Shown piece by piece: positions 19,640 through 31,105 of a stretch of 64,000 bases of DNA. The first letter of the stretch is position 1. Each line of letters starts with the position of its first letter. Under the pieces are notes generated by a model. The model made no database searches and was not told where the DNA came from. It saw nothing but the letters and a program-made list of their open reading frames with translations. The stretch lies in contig NC_134109.1 of the NCBI RefSeq assembly GCF_040939455.1, positions 30,769,501 through 30,833,500 of the forward strand, in the 5' to 3' direction. The translations under genes and the position numbers were made by a program. The DNA is from Microcebus murinus. Its lineage: Eukaryota > Chordata > Mammalia > Primates > Cheirogaleidae.

Positions 19640-21922
19640 ATGGGGCCTGCCTGGCTCCAGGTCCCCCTGACGGGTACTCTCTGGTTACTGGTGCTCTGGG
19701 CATTTCTATCCCCTGTCTGCTGCTCCCATGATCCACCAGTATGGCGCTTCGCTTCCTCTGAAATTGTGATCCCTAGGAAAGTGCCCCCTAGGAGGGGTGG
19801 AGTTGAGACGCCAGACCAGCTCTCCTACAGCATACGCTTCCAGGGCAGAAGGCATGTGATCCACATGAAGCTGAAGAAGGCCTTGCTGCCCAGACATTTT
19901 CCTATTATTACTAATAATGACCAAGGGGCCATGCAGGAGGACTATCCCTTTGTTCCCCGAGACTGTTACTACTACAGCTACCTGGAAGGAGTTCCGGGGT
20001 CCATGGCCACACTGGACACTTGCTATGGAGGTCTGCGTGGCATGATACAGGTGGATGACTCCACTTACGAAATCAAACCTCTGGAGGCTTCTTCCAAATT
20101 TGAACACCTGGTATCTTTGCTTGTGTCAGAAGAAAGACCAGGAGAGGCTCAAAAGTGTAACATTGACGACGAACAGGTGAATGAAGCATTTGAAAAGGTA
20201 AAACTTGCTGAAATTCCTAGAGCAGGCCCCGTTTATTTGTGGAGGCTTCATAAGAGACATATAAAAATTCACTACACAATTTCTAGTTCATTATCTTCAA
20301 AGATGGGTAAGAATATGACATTCATGATAGAGAATGTACTGATTATCAACAGCATACTACATACCATTTTCAAACAAGTTGATCTAAATGTCTTCATACG
20401 TGTTATGTGCATATGGAGGGATGAGGATCCTGTACCCCTTGATCGATTCCCTAATATCCACGAGTCTGTATCTGATTTTGGTTTGTGGAAATCTAAAGGA
20501 ATTTATCAGGTAGCTTCACATGATACTTCACTTCTTTTAACAGGACATGCAGTTAAAGGAGCCCACTATTATACCAACTGGGATGCAATATGCAATCCCA
20601 ACTGGGGATCAGTGTATGTATTTGTAACAAGGGTTCACATATTTTTTGCTGCAACTGTTGCAGCACATTCAATATGTCATCACATGGGTGTAGACCATGA
20701 TGCGGAGTATTGTGTTTGTTTTCGAAGAAGCCACTGTCTCATGAGAAATCCGGCTGGTCTTCGAGATCTAATGAGTAATTGTACTTTCTATCGTATTCAT
20801 CGAAGAGTACATGAATGGGATCCTTGTATAGGTTGGCCAAACCCTACTCCGTATAAAAATTTTCCTTATGTAGCACCCCGCTGTGGAGACAAGATCAAAA
20901 ATGCGCAAGAAGAGTGTGATTGTGGCTCATTTAAAGACTGTGTTAATGATAGGTGTTGCGAAACCAATTGTGTCCTCAAAGGCGGCAGTCAATGTAACAC
21001 AGGAGCTTGTTGCCAGAGGTGTAAACATGCTCCTTCTGGAATGATTTGCAGGGAAACACTTGGTATTTGTGATCTACCGGAATACTGTACTGGGCAAAAC
21101 GAGACGTGTCCACCTGATGTCTACATTCAGGATGGAACTCCATGTTCAGCAGTAGCTGTTTGTGTGAGCGGAAACTGCAGTGACCGTGACTTGCAGTGTC
21201 AAGCCCTTTTTGGCTATGAAGTAAAAGATAGTAAACCAGTATGCTATCAAAAATTGAATATCATGGGTGACCGATTTGGAAACTGTGGGATTAGGTTAGT
21301 ACGAGGGGGAGGTAAATCTGTGAAGTGTGAAGAAAAGGACGTTTTTTGTGGAATGCTGCACTGTAGTGGTGTCAAAACTCTTCCGGGTGGAGGTGAACAC
21401 ACTACCTTTCATAGAATAATAATGCACGATGCTCAAGAAGAAGAATGCTCTGGATATGATGCACACTTCGGAACAGAATTGCCAGAAATGGGGCTTGTAG
21501 TGGATGGTGCAACGTGTGGCCCAGGAAGCTACTGTGTACAACAGAATTGTACGTTTTATCAGGACATGAAGTTTGACTGTGATGTGAAGACATGCAATTT
21601 CAGAGGAGTGTGCAACAACAAAAAACATTGTCACTGTATTCGTGGTTGGAAACCACCAACTTGTGAAGTGAGAGGAGTAGGTGGCAGTTTAGATAGTGGC
21701 CCTCCACCTAATACTGAAGCTGGTTTTCGAGCCAGCATACGTGTGAATATAAACCATGCGCTAATTTTTGTCTTGATTCGTTTCAGTCTTTTTCTGTTTA
21801 TACTTATCATCGGTTGCCTTACACAAGCAACACGATCTGTAGAAGAGGTAACAGTGGAAGCTACTGAAGCACCTAAAGCACATAAAGCACATAAAGACTT
21901 GGTAAAGTCTCCCAAGAAATAA
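19640..21922 (+). CDS. Testis-type ADAM, single-exon, catalytically inactive (ADAM-1)
   Basis: A 760-residue ADAM of the ADAM20/21/29 type. I chose Met at 19640 because a good signal peptide (residues 1-28) follows; an in-frame ATG at 19460 adds 60 non-signal-like residues. Domains: prodomain to about 195 with a switch-type Cys173; metalloprotease-like domain to about 400; disintegrin from about 410; Cys-rich; EGF-like at about 652-675; transmembrane helix at about 707-728; short Lys/His-rich tail. The zinc motif at 343-353 reads [11 protein letters not shown]: three His are kept, but the catalytic Glu is Ser344. The disintegrin loop has ICD (476-478) where ECD is usual. Related proteins act on the sperm surface in adhesion or fertilisation (family knowledge). 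The function of this copy is inferred. Its protein is identical to ADAM-2 by eye. Confidence 0.93.
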   Translation: MGPAWLQVPLTGTLWLLVLWAFLSPVCCSHDPPVWRFASSEIVIPRKVPPRRGGVETPDQLSYSIRFQGRRHVIHMKLKKALLPRHFPIITNNDQGAMQEDYPFVPRDCYYYSYLEGVPGSMATLDTCYGGLRGMIQVDDSTYEIKPLEASSKFEHLVSLLVSEERPGEAQKCNIDDEQVNEAFEKVKLAEIPRAGPVYLWRLHKRHIKIHYTISSSLSSKMGKNMTFMIENVLIINSILHTIFKQVDLNVFIRVMCIWRDEDPVPLDRFPNIHESVSDFGLWKSKGIYQVASHDTSLLLTGHAVKGAHYYTNWDAICNPNWGSVYVFVTRVHIFFAATVAAHSICHHMGVDHDAEYCVCFRRSHCLMRNPAGLRDLMSNCTFYRIHRRVHEWDPCIGWPNPTPYKNFPYVAPRCGDKIKNAQEECDCGSFKDCVNDRCCETNCVLKGGSQCNTGACCQRCKHAPSGMICRETLGICDLPEYCTGQNETCPPDVYIQDGTPCSAVAVCVSGNCSDRDLQCQALFGYEVKDSKPVCYQKLNIMGDRFGNCGIRLVRGGGKSVKCEEKDVFCGMLHCSGVKTLPGGGEHTTFHRIIMHDAQEEECSGYDAHFGTELPEMGLVVDGATCGPGSYCVQQNCTFYQDMKFDCDVKTCNFRGVCNNKKHCHCIRGWKPPTCEVRGVGGSLDSGPPPNTEAGFRASIRVNINHALIFVLIRFSLFLFILIIGCLTQATRSVEEVTVEATEAPKAHKAHKDLVKSPKK

Positions 21923-24605
21923 TAATGAAAGCCCATGCAGAGGGGAAACTCACATTGGCACTTATTGTGAGAAATGATCAATAATCACTCTGACAACAAC
22001 AGAATCTTTCGGCAATTCTGACGTCATCTGGCAATAAAATCACTTTGCAATTTGTGTCTGCTCGTGTCCTTAATACTCCCGTAGATGAGGGCATAAACCC
22101 TTAGACACTAACAAGAGGACCTGTACTTATTTACCATTTGGTGTCTAATGTTTTCTAGATACCCCTGTAGCAAGTCTTGTGTGCAGTTGTATGTGCTTGT
22201 TTTTAACACTCTTAAGGTCTTTTTCTGATTGGTTATGTACGAGATTTCTGTTATTTGTCCATATCATTGTTAGTGCTAAACAAATAAGCATAAAAAGTAA
22301 TTTTGGCAGAGGTGCAACAGGAAGATTAAAGATCTTTTGCGTCACAGGTGCCTTGAATCTCAGCAGTGGTCAGGCCACCTGCTGACTGTGAGATCATACG
22401 CACAGTCTTAATAGTCCAGAGTTTCAAGGTGCACATTTTACCGTCGGAGATGAAATGTACTTTCCCAACGCTTCTGTGGCAATTAAAAGAAAGCACTTAA
22501 GAAAGGCCCGGGACAGTTTAGGCACTTAGTATGTGCTATCTGCTATCATTCTCATTATTATTCTTGTGTCGCGCTGTACCTGGGGTATTCCACATGTAAT
22601 GTCTTTGGCATGTTATCTTTATTTTTAAGTCAGGACCTAAGGAGTCATTCTTCACTGATACATCACTTCTTAACGTCTCTGCTTGTCGAAGTCATAGGAT
22701 CTCATTTTTTAAATCTCAGGAAGTGCCTAAGTACAGCCTGCCTATAAATCCTAGGATGAAGCTGAAACCTGATGTATGTACAGACATAAAATTTTAGCTA
22801 AAGGGAATCGGGAAGAATCACTTCAGAAACAGTGCACTAGAACAGGATCCGATACCCAGGAATGATTACATTCCTTCTGTTTAAACAACTCAGGTCTGAG
22901 ATCAAATCTCTGTATGCAAATAGCAAATCTCTTTCTGAAAATGTCAAATCTGAATGCAGGTAGCCAGCAAAGGAGAGAGGAAGGATGTAGAACTAGAGAA
23001 TCAATAGGGTTGCTGCCTAAGACATTGTAGTTTGTCCATCTTTTGTATAGCTCTGTTGGCCCCCATGTTTTGTCCAGTTGGCTTAACTGGAAAAGTCACC
23101 CGGGTCTTCCTCCAGGGATGGGTTTGATCCCCTGTTACTGTGTCCTTGTCAAACATCAGTAGGTGCATTTGCACCTGGCACCACTGCCTACTAACAACCA
23201 GGCTGGATGACCATTTACTAAACCGGGTTCTATATCCGTGACCCAAAGGCAATTATTGAAAGTACAGTGTGTCGTCCAACAAGGAGAGTCATTTTGTTAC
23301 TGTTGGAGCAGACCTTTTGTCAAAGTATTATAACTGTACGGCCTCGTGGCCTGTTTTTCTCTGTCTCTCTTTTTTCCTCCTGTCCAATATCTGCTCATAT
23401 CCTTTCTGGTCTGTTTTGTATTTGTGAAGCAGTTTTGTTTTCCCCAAGCTGTTTCATCTGTAGTTCCATCAGTTCGAATGTGTGTGGTTTTCGCTGTGTT
23501 CATGTTGCTATGTTGAAAGTACTGAACTGTGTGTTTCAACTGGAGAAGAGGTCTGGTGTGACAGACAACTTGATTATTTCTGAATAGCATCTGATAATTC
23601 AGGTTAAAGGCCCTAAACAAAGAGGTGTTCATGTCAGCATTAAGGCCTAATATGAGTGTTCATTAAAAGCGGCCCCTCGTTGGTGCCAGAGATTTGAGAC
23701 AGGCTCATCACACCCGTGTAACCTTGATGGCATTAACTCAGTCAACATAAGGGCAGAAAACTTCAGAGTCACCTTTAAGACGTTTCCCTCCTATTTTTAG
23801 AACATCCGTGTGTCAAAGGGAGGTGGTATTCCAGGTCAAACGGTAAGTGCTAGCTGGAGAGTGGAGGAGGAGCAAGGGGCCCCAAAAGAAGACAGGGATC
23901 CGGATAGAAGGCAGATGAGACAAGGGCGGGGTTATAACAGACAGGAAGGGGAAGGTCTTTGGGAAGGGAAGAACATTGAGGTTGTTGAAAAGAGGCCTCA
24001 AAAAGGCTAGAGTCTGTTCAAAAGGTTTCTTTTCTTGATTTCTTCATGCCAACGGGAGTAATCTATCCCTGGCGTGTCAGGTATTCCATTATCCTTCTTT
24101 TCTAAGATGCCACAAAAATGCACAAGTTTGACATGTCCCAAGTTACCCAGAGGCCACTGCTGTTCAAAATTATACTTTCTGGAATCATGCCACTGATGAC
24201 TTTAATGGATTTACAAACTTTGTGCCGATGATATACCCAGCACAGATCTGGCCAGGGGTTTAGGTTGAACAGGAGTTTGCATAGTAAGAGACGTCTGAGA
24301 GAGCCTTGCCCTATCTTAGGAAAATCGCCTAAATCCTGCACTCATCCAAAGAATTGCAAAAGACAAAAGGAAAATTCTGACTTCACTCTCACAAAAAGTT
24401 GGCCTACAAAAGAATCAAGGCCTGCAAACTCCATGCTATGAGGAAAACAAATCATAGAACAGGAACAGGACTCACCTCTCCACTCCAGGAAATCAGGATT
24501 TTTTGATACATGCTGTCTTTGACCCACAACTGGGCAGTGTTGGGGGTTTGTCCAAAACTATCCCAAGTAACAACACAAAACTATCAAATGTATATGTGTA
24601 TGCGT

Positions 24606-24606
<1 letters not shown>
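21923..24606. other. Unit 1 backbone with intact ERV empty site
   Basis: Same flank and backbone as unit 0, without the ERV. The single GTCTG at 23551-23555 is the unoccupied insertion site. No gene recognised. Confidence 0.7.
22033..22038 (+). terminator. Poly(A) signal of ADAM-1
   Basis: AATAAA about 110 bp after the stop, followed by a GT-rich stretch. Same position as in the other copies. Confidence 0.6.

Positions 24607-24652
<46 letters not shown>
24607..24652. repeat. (CA)n microsatellite, unit 1
   Basis: Pure CA run of about 46 bp, the same length as in unit 0. Confidence 0.97.
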
Positions 24653-24655
<3 letters not shown>

Positions 24656-26328
24656 ATATTGAAGTGACTCAAGAAGGCTTTAAAGGCTTTATTCAGTTGA
24701 GGCATATCAGGGGACTACCTGAAGGCTAGGTGACATCACAAGCGAACCAGGATCAGGGTTTTTACAAGCTAGGAAGGATTTGAATAAGTGTCCTTGTCAT
24801 TTCAACCGTAGCAGCGGTTTTCACCTTGATCAAAACTTGTGGATGCGTTTGTTCCTGTTTTCCTGCCCCTTGATTGGAGTCCAATAACCAACAAAATGGT
24901 ACTTCTGAGAACTGTTTTTACAAACCTTGGGATGTTTTTTGGATAGTCATGGAACGTGGGAGGTATATAGTAAACACAAAAAAGAAAGAAAGGAAAAATA
25001 TAAAGGGATAAATGTAGAAGGAAGCAGGGACCCAGAGCACTTGCTGTCACGTTTGTCTTAAGTCTTTTGCACCTTCATTTCACAGGGGTCTGAGACCTCA
25101 GGTCAACTTTGCTGTACGCACCCATTCAGTTACCATTGCGTTAGGGTAGTTCCACGTGGCTCCTAAGTCAGTTCCCTAGTTTACCCATATGATTCTCCAT
25201 GCCTCTACTGAGGATCAGCAATGTTACCACCCCTTGCGATTCCAGGATCTACCACCCCCTCCCCCCAAATGATGACGCCCCACCTGCTGGTCCTTGGATA
25301 CAAGATGTCTGATGTGGCCTGATGTCAGCCATAGCTTGCAGGTCTATGGGACTCATGCTGTTCCAGGGTGGTCAATGGCAAAGTCTGTCTAATGTTGACT
25401 GGACAAATAACTTTCCCCCTTGGTTGTTCAGGGCCTCTCCCAGGGCGGATGGTTCTTGGTGCTACAAGAACCAAGCAAAATCTTCACGCTACAAAAATCT
25501 TCATGCTTTCTCACTACCCCATATGTGACGCTACAGATCTCTACCGTAGACCTTCTTTTCGACTCTCCAGTCCTTTTTATCCCAGGCCCCAGACCGGTCA
25601 GTAAGGCCACTGGACACATCAGGTGGTATTTCATCAGCGGTCTCATAAGATAAGGTCCACTCTCCTTCCACATAAGGAAGATGACCAAGTGTACTGGTCA
25701 TAACTCTGGCCGAGACAAACGGTTTTTCCTTTGCACTCTTTTTATACAGTTACCTCTCCAGAGCAATGTTACACAGCCATCTTCCATTTGGGGTTAGAAC
25801 CCACATACTACCCATCCATAAACCAAATTCGGACATTACATTCTTCCTTCAGCTGGCTAAACAAATCCCCTTGGGGTCATGTATGCAGGCTGAGTGAGGT
25901 GCACAGCAAAACAATGGTGAATGATATGGTAACTGCTCACAGAGCTTACACATGCCTTCTCCTCTGCTATGAGCTTGTTGTGCGATGTCCCATTTTTATC
26001 TTGCTTACTGTTCATTGCTGCCAGACTCCTCTGACTTGAGGTTCTAACAGAACCTGGCTCATACTGGACCATACAGGGCATGTGATCATTTGGAGCCACA
26101 TGGTCAAAAATCTCATTTTTCCCAGGGCCCAGTTACACACCAAAAGCTACAGTTACACATCCACAGGCAGATGGCAGGGCCTTGCTTCGAAACACCAACG
26201 GCCCACATTGTGATTCTCCCTCTGGAGCTGGCCACAGATTCCACGCTGCATCTTTTCCCAGCATGGATACCCTCACAGGGCCAAAGACTGAGGGTGTGAC
26301 AGGCTTTATGGCCCACGTCATTTGTACC
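24653..26328 (-). repeat. Probable decayed ERV sequence, unit 1
   Basis: Near-identical copy of 9218-10893; the same low-certainty ERV assignment applies. No gene. Confidence 0.35.
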
Positions 26329-26725
26329 TGTAGCGGAGGCTAGAGATCACCTCTACTCAGGTTGGTTCTTAAATGTGATGTTCAGCTGGGTTTAGGAACC
26401 AAATTGCCACGAGATAGATTAACGAGAGAAAAGCATACATGTCTTACTTAAGTTTTACATGGACATGGGGTTTCTCACAAGAATGTAAAGACCCAAATTA
26501 ATGGGGCCAAGGCAGAAAGCTTTTGTAATTTTTAGACAAAAAAAATGATGCCTTTGTGAAGAAATGCCAGGACTGAGGGATCTGGGACAGGGGCAGTAAA
26601 TCCCAGGGAGATCACTAGGAGATCTGTTGGGGGTGGGAGTTATAAAGGTAGTGGGAGGTAAGGGTTACTTCAGTAAGTATATCTGTACAGGACTATTGCA
26701 GCAACAATTTCAAGTCTCTGCCGAT
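26329..26725 (-). repeat. Minus-strand LTR, unit 1
   Basis: Copy of 10894-11290 with the same right-end TACA (minus strand). Confidence 0.5.
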
Positions 26726-26811
26726 AGGGTTATCTTCTCATCCTGCTGCAGAGAAGGCATCTGTCCCAAAGAAGGCGTTTTTATGGCTTGCAACATGTAA
26801 GGAAGGGCAGG

Positions 26812-28535
26812 TCAGATCGCTCCCTCTGCAATCACACTTTCTGAAGAGCTTCCAGCGTGAATAATCGATATACCAATTTGGCAGATTTTGGAGTTGCATA
26901 TTTTTAACTCCTTTATTTCCCCAGTCTGAAACTTCCCTAACAGTTTCAAACATGAAAAGCTAGTTGGTATTATGGAGAGAAGAATTGGGTTAGGACCTGA
27001 TTGGTGAGGGATTTGCAAAGGGAGAGGAGAACACAGATTACAGCGCGAATGGGCCAGCAGTAAAGAACAAATAAATACAAGAACATTTCCCCATATCCCA
27101 TTAAACCAATCTCCTATCCCTAGGAATAGGCCAGTCCAATTGAACGGTTCAGCCTCATTTATATGACGAAGAGTGTTTACCTTGGCCTTCCTAAAGAGCA
27201 GATTAGACTCAATTTGTCCCCAACAATTTACATAGAAGCAGCACTCCTCGCCGAAGATTGCACAAGCGCCTCCTTGCACACTGGCTGTCAGGGTATCCAG
27301 AACTCGGAGAATTTGAAGTACCAGAGAGGCTAAACTGTTAACTTCTTACTGAGGTGTTCTCAATGCTTGCACAATAATGCCGAACTCTTGTTCTATTTCT
27401 GTGGAAAGACTGAGAATTTCCCTTTCCGTTTCGTAAGTTCCAGCCCCGGAAAATGGATCCCAGCACCGAAACGAACTTACAGTTGTAATACACAAGTGGG
27501 TTTTCTATAACATCTTGTCCTGTACATTTGTGTGTCACCACTTTATGAATAAAGGAGCCCACATTTGTGATTTGGCATTTAGGAGGAGTACCTGACGACA
27601 GAGGTGTTAGATATCTAAGCCTGTGTACTTCTGACCATCTAGGTGAGAGCCCGTCATACACCTTGTCTCCGCGCAAGATCAAAAGACCAGTGTGGTCCAC
27701 AAACAAGGTCAGAGTGAAATTTGTGATCCACCAGATTGGGGTTTGTTGTGCCTTGTCCTCCGTTATATTGGTATCTGTGCATCTCTGTGTGTCCCTGTCA
27801 GTCCATGGGAGCAGAACAGGTTGCACGATATCTGCCATAGGAGATCACCGGTAGTTTGGTTTTGGCAGATATGGGGCTTGATTTTGTCCTCTGGCCAAAA
27901 TAATCTAGATTTTTGGTCTATCTGTATATCATCTTTGGTGTCTGTTGGTCTCATGAGGGGAGAGGGAGCAACTCCAAGTTGCACAGGGCTGGTTTGTGGG
28001 TGATTTGGCAAGTGTCTGTACCATAAGAGTCCGTGTGAGGACCATTGATGACCTTCGGTGAGAGGCTTAAGGGTGCCATCTGTGCAATCAGATCCCAGGG
28101 TTGGAGTGTAGCACCACCTCGGCATGTTTTCTAAGAACGGCCCAGCACCATCTCTGCTTTCAGTGTCGAGGGAGGAGTTCTAACGACTTTACCTTGAGCT
28201 CTAACAGAGGCTTCTCTGTGTCCGGTAAACTCACCATAAACAGAAGCGGTGTGATGTTATTTTCTCAGCCGTAGATGCCATACCATTGTCATACATCCAC
28301 AATCCAAACTTGGTCCACCAGGCACTTGCATCAGCAGGAATAAAATAAGCTCAGGTTCTTTTGCATAATCTAGATGTTGACATAACCAGCAAGCAGATCA
28401 GTGAGTTAACGTGGCCAGAGTTCGGAAGAATCGTGCAAGGTGGTGTCGGGTCTGTGTCTAACCGATTGAGAGAACAGTAAGGGTTAATAATAGCAAGACA
28501 GAGCTTGAAACTAAGTCCATAGCCGAGGATCAGAA
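26812..28535 (-). pseudogene. Retroviral env remnant, minus strand, unit 1
   Basis: Copy of the unit 0 remnant, with the same three frames at 28125-27763, 27838-27338 and 27279-26812. The predicted fragments are identical to unit 0, including the CX6CC motif and the frameshift positions. Confidence 0.7.
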
Positions 28536-30061
28536 GGAGAATAGAATAGACTGAGACAGTCTCTACTCAGACTTTTAACAGGTGGTCAAAGAGCGGGGAA
28601 AGCTTCATTAAAAAGAGAAGGGGGGGTGTGAGGATCAAGATGGCGGACGAGAAACACTGCCAGACAGAGTGTCTCTGCAGAAATGACAGATTCTAGCAGA
28701 AATTAGAAAAAAGAAGCAAGAAGATGAGCATACAGCGGACGATGGCCGGAAGGAGGGGTACCTGAGACCCCGGGAGACTCCACGGGACGAGGCTACGGAG
28801 GAGAACTGGAAGCTGAGACCGCCGGAGCGGCCCAGGGACAAGCGGGAAGGGTAGGTGGATCAGTCACCTTTCCCCTCCCCTGCATATGGGACTGCTGGTG
28901 GGCTCCCCAGCGGGTGGAGAGACTTCCGGACACCAGCCTGAGGGCGGCCGCTGCCAGCTAGCGGTGAGCCTGTGGCGGACACGGCACCAGGCTCCCAACT
29001 CCCTCCGGGCACCTCCGTGTGCACAGACCCGAGCCGCGCGGCAGGCGCCATATTGCCTCCTCCTCCCCTTCCCCGACCCTACCCGCGGCTGCCCAGAGAC
29101 ACAATACAGCCCCTAGCCAGAGGCACCTCCAGGGAACGGGACCTTCCCTTTTGGGACCCTACAGTTGACTAAGGGGAACTCAGACTGTGAGCTCCCTACC
29201 CGCCAGCCCTCCCAGGTGCTGCTGGCCCGGTGTTCCCAGGAGAATGGTGCAGACTCAGAGGCTGAGAGACATAGACCCAGCTTGGGCTCCCTGTGGGTGA
29301 ATTGGGACCGGAACTCCTCTCCCTGGTGGGGATACAGTTTAAACTCTGGGACCCAGAGGTCGGACCTACAGACCAGATCCCGTGCACCCAGGTCTAGCAT
29401 TGCCTGGGGCACAGAAGGGATATATGTGAACAGCCTACTGAGGTGTGTGTGCCTTCAGGGGCAGATCAGCGTCCTAGAGGGCAACCCTCCTCCCAAAAGG
29501 AGGCCGTACACCCAGCCCAGGTGGCGTCTCTGCGCAGGGAACCTCCCCGCCGGCATCACAATCCGGGGAGGCCTGGTGGCGTGTGGTCTGGCCCGCTGGC
29601 AGAGGCCCAGGAGTAGCTGCGGAGTTGGGGAGGGTGGAAAGAAGCGAGGCCCACTCGAGACTGCCGGTCTCAGACAGCCCCACCCCCCACAAGCAGACTT
29701 TCTGGCTGAGCGGGGCCATTCCAGCCCCGCCCTGACAGCTTTTCCTGGAAGCAGAGGACAGAACTTTGACCCCTGCTAACGGCATTGGTGGTGCCTGAGG
29801 ACAGGCTTACCCAACCCAGCTCTGCCCAGAACAAGAGCTGATAACAGGACACAAAAACAATAGCATAGCCTGTTCCTCCAAGCAAGCGCCACCTACTGAC
29901 AGGGACAGCATCCTGCACAGCCTTTTCACGGCACCCACTGACTCGTTATACAGGGAGTGGTCGAATCTCACCCACAGACACCACCTAACGGCTCAGAAAC
30001 TAAACAAGGCGTGTGAATACCCAAACAACAACCTAAAGGAAAGAAACAACAACTGATCGAC

Positions 30062-31060
30062 ATGGGAAGAAATCAGCGAAGGAACTCAGGAAATATGAAG
30101 AACCAAACGGAAAACACACCCCCAAAGAGGAGCACCAGCACCCTAGAAACGGACACCAACCAAAATCAGGCAACCAAAATGACAGAAGAGGAATTTCGTA
30201 TGTGGATCATAAGAACACTCACCGACCTGCAACAACAACTCAATAACCAACACAAAGAAACCACAAAAAGCCTCCAGGACCTAGAAGAATAGTTCACTAA
30301 AGAAATAGACACAATGAGGAAAAGTTTAACCGAACTCCTGGAAATGAAGAATCAATTCAGGGAACTACAAAATACAGTGGAAAGTCTCAAGAACAGGGTA
30401 GATCAAACAGAAGAAACAATCTCACAGCTTGAAGATAACACCCTCCAACTAACTAAAACCGTCACAGAGATAGAGCAGAGAAACAAGAGAAAAGAGCAAA
30501 GCCTACAAGAGCTGTGGGATTATGTGAAGAAACCTAATGTGAGGGTCATAGGGTTACCAGAAGGGGAAGAAGACAACACTCAAGGGTTGGACAAGCTATT
30601 TGAAGATATAATAGAGGAAAATTTCCCAGGCCTTGCTCAAAATCTCGATATACAAGTTCAAGAAGCTCAGAGGACCCCGGGGAGATTCAATGCAAACAGG
30701 AAGACGTCACGACATGCAGTCATCAGACTGACCAAAATATCAACTAAAGAGGCCCTTCTAAGAGCTGTAAGACGAAAGAAGCAAGTGACATACAAGGGAA
30801 AGCCAATTCGAATAACACCAGACTTCTCTACTGAGACTTTACAAGCAAGGAGAGACTGGGGCCCCCTTCTCACTCTTCTGAAACAAAACAATGCCCAGCC
30901 TAGAATCTTATTCCCTGCAAAACTAAGCTTCGTATGTGAAGGAGAAATAAAGACATTCTCAGACAACCAAAGTCTCAGAGAATTCACCAAGACGAGACCA
31001 GCCTCACAACGAGTACTCAAAACAGTGCTACGCACAGAACACCATAATAAAAACTCGTGA
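30062..31060 (+). pseudogene. L1 ORF1 with in-frame TAG, unit 1
   Basis: Same structure as unit 0: 76 codons, TAG at 30290-30292, then open from Met 30314 to 31060. The residues after the stop are identical to unit 0. Confidence 0.9.
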
Positions 31061-31105
31061 ATATAAAAACAACCAAAACCCAAAGATTAAAGGCCAGATA
31101 ATACA

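Noticed and set aside
19706..20107. Minus-strand 133-codon frame inside the ADAM gene (also 35141-35542 and 53123-53524)
   Set aside because: A shadow of the ADAM coding strand with no domain. It is conserved only because the sense frame is.
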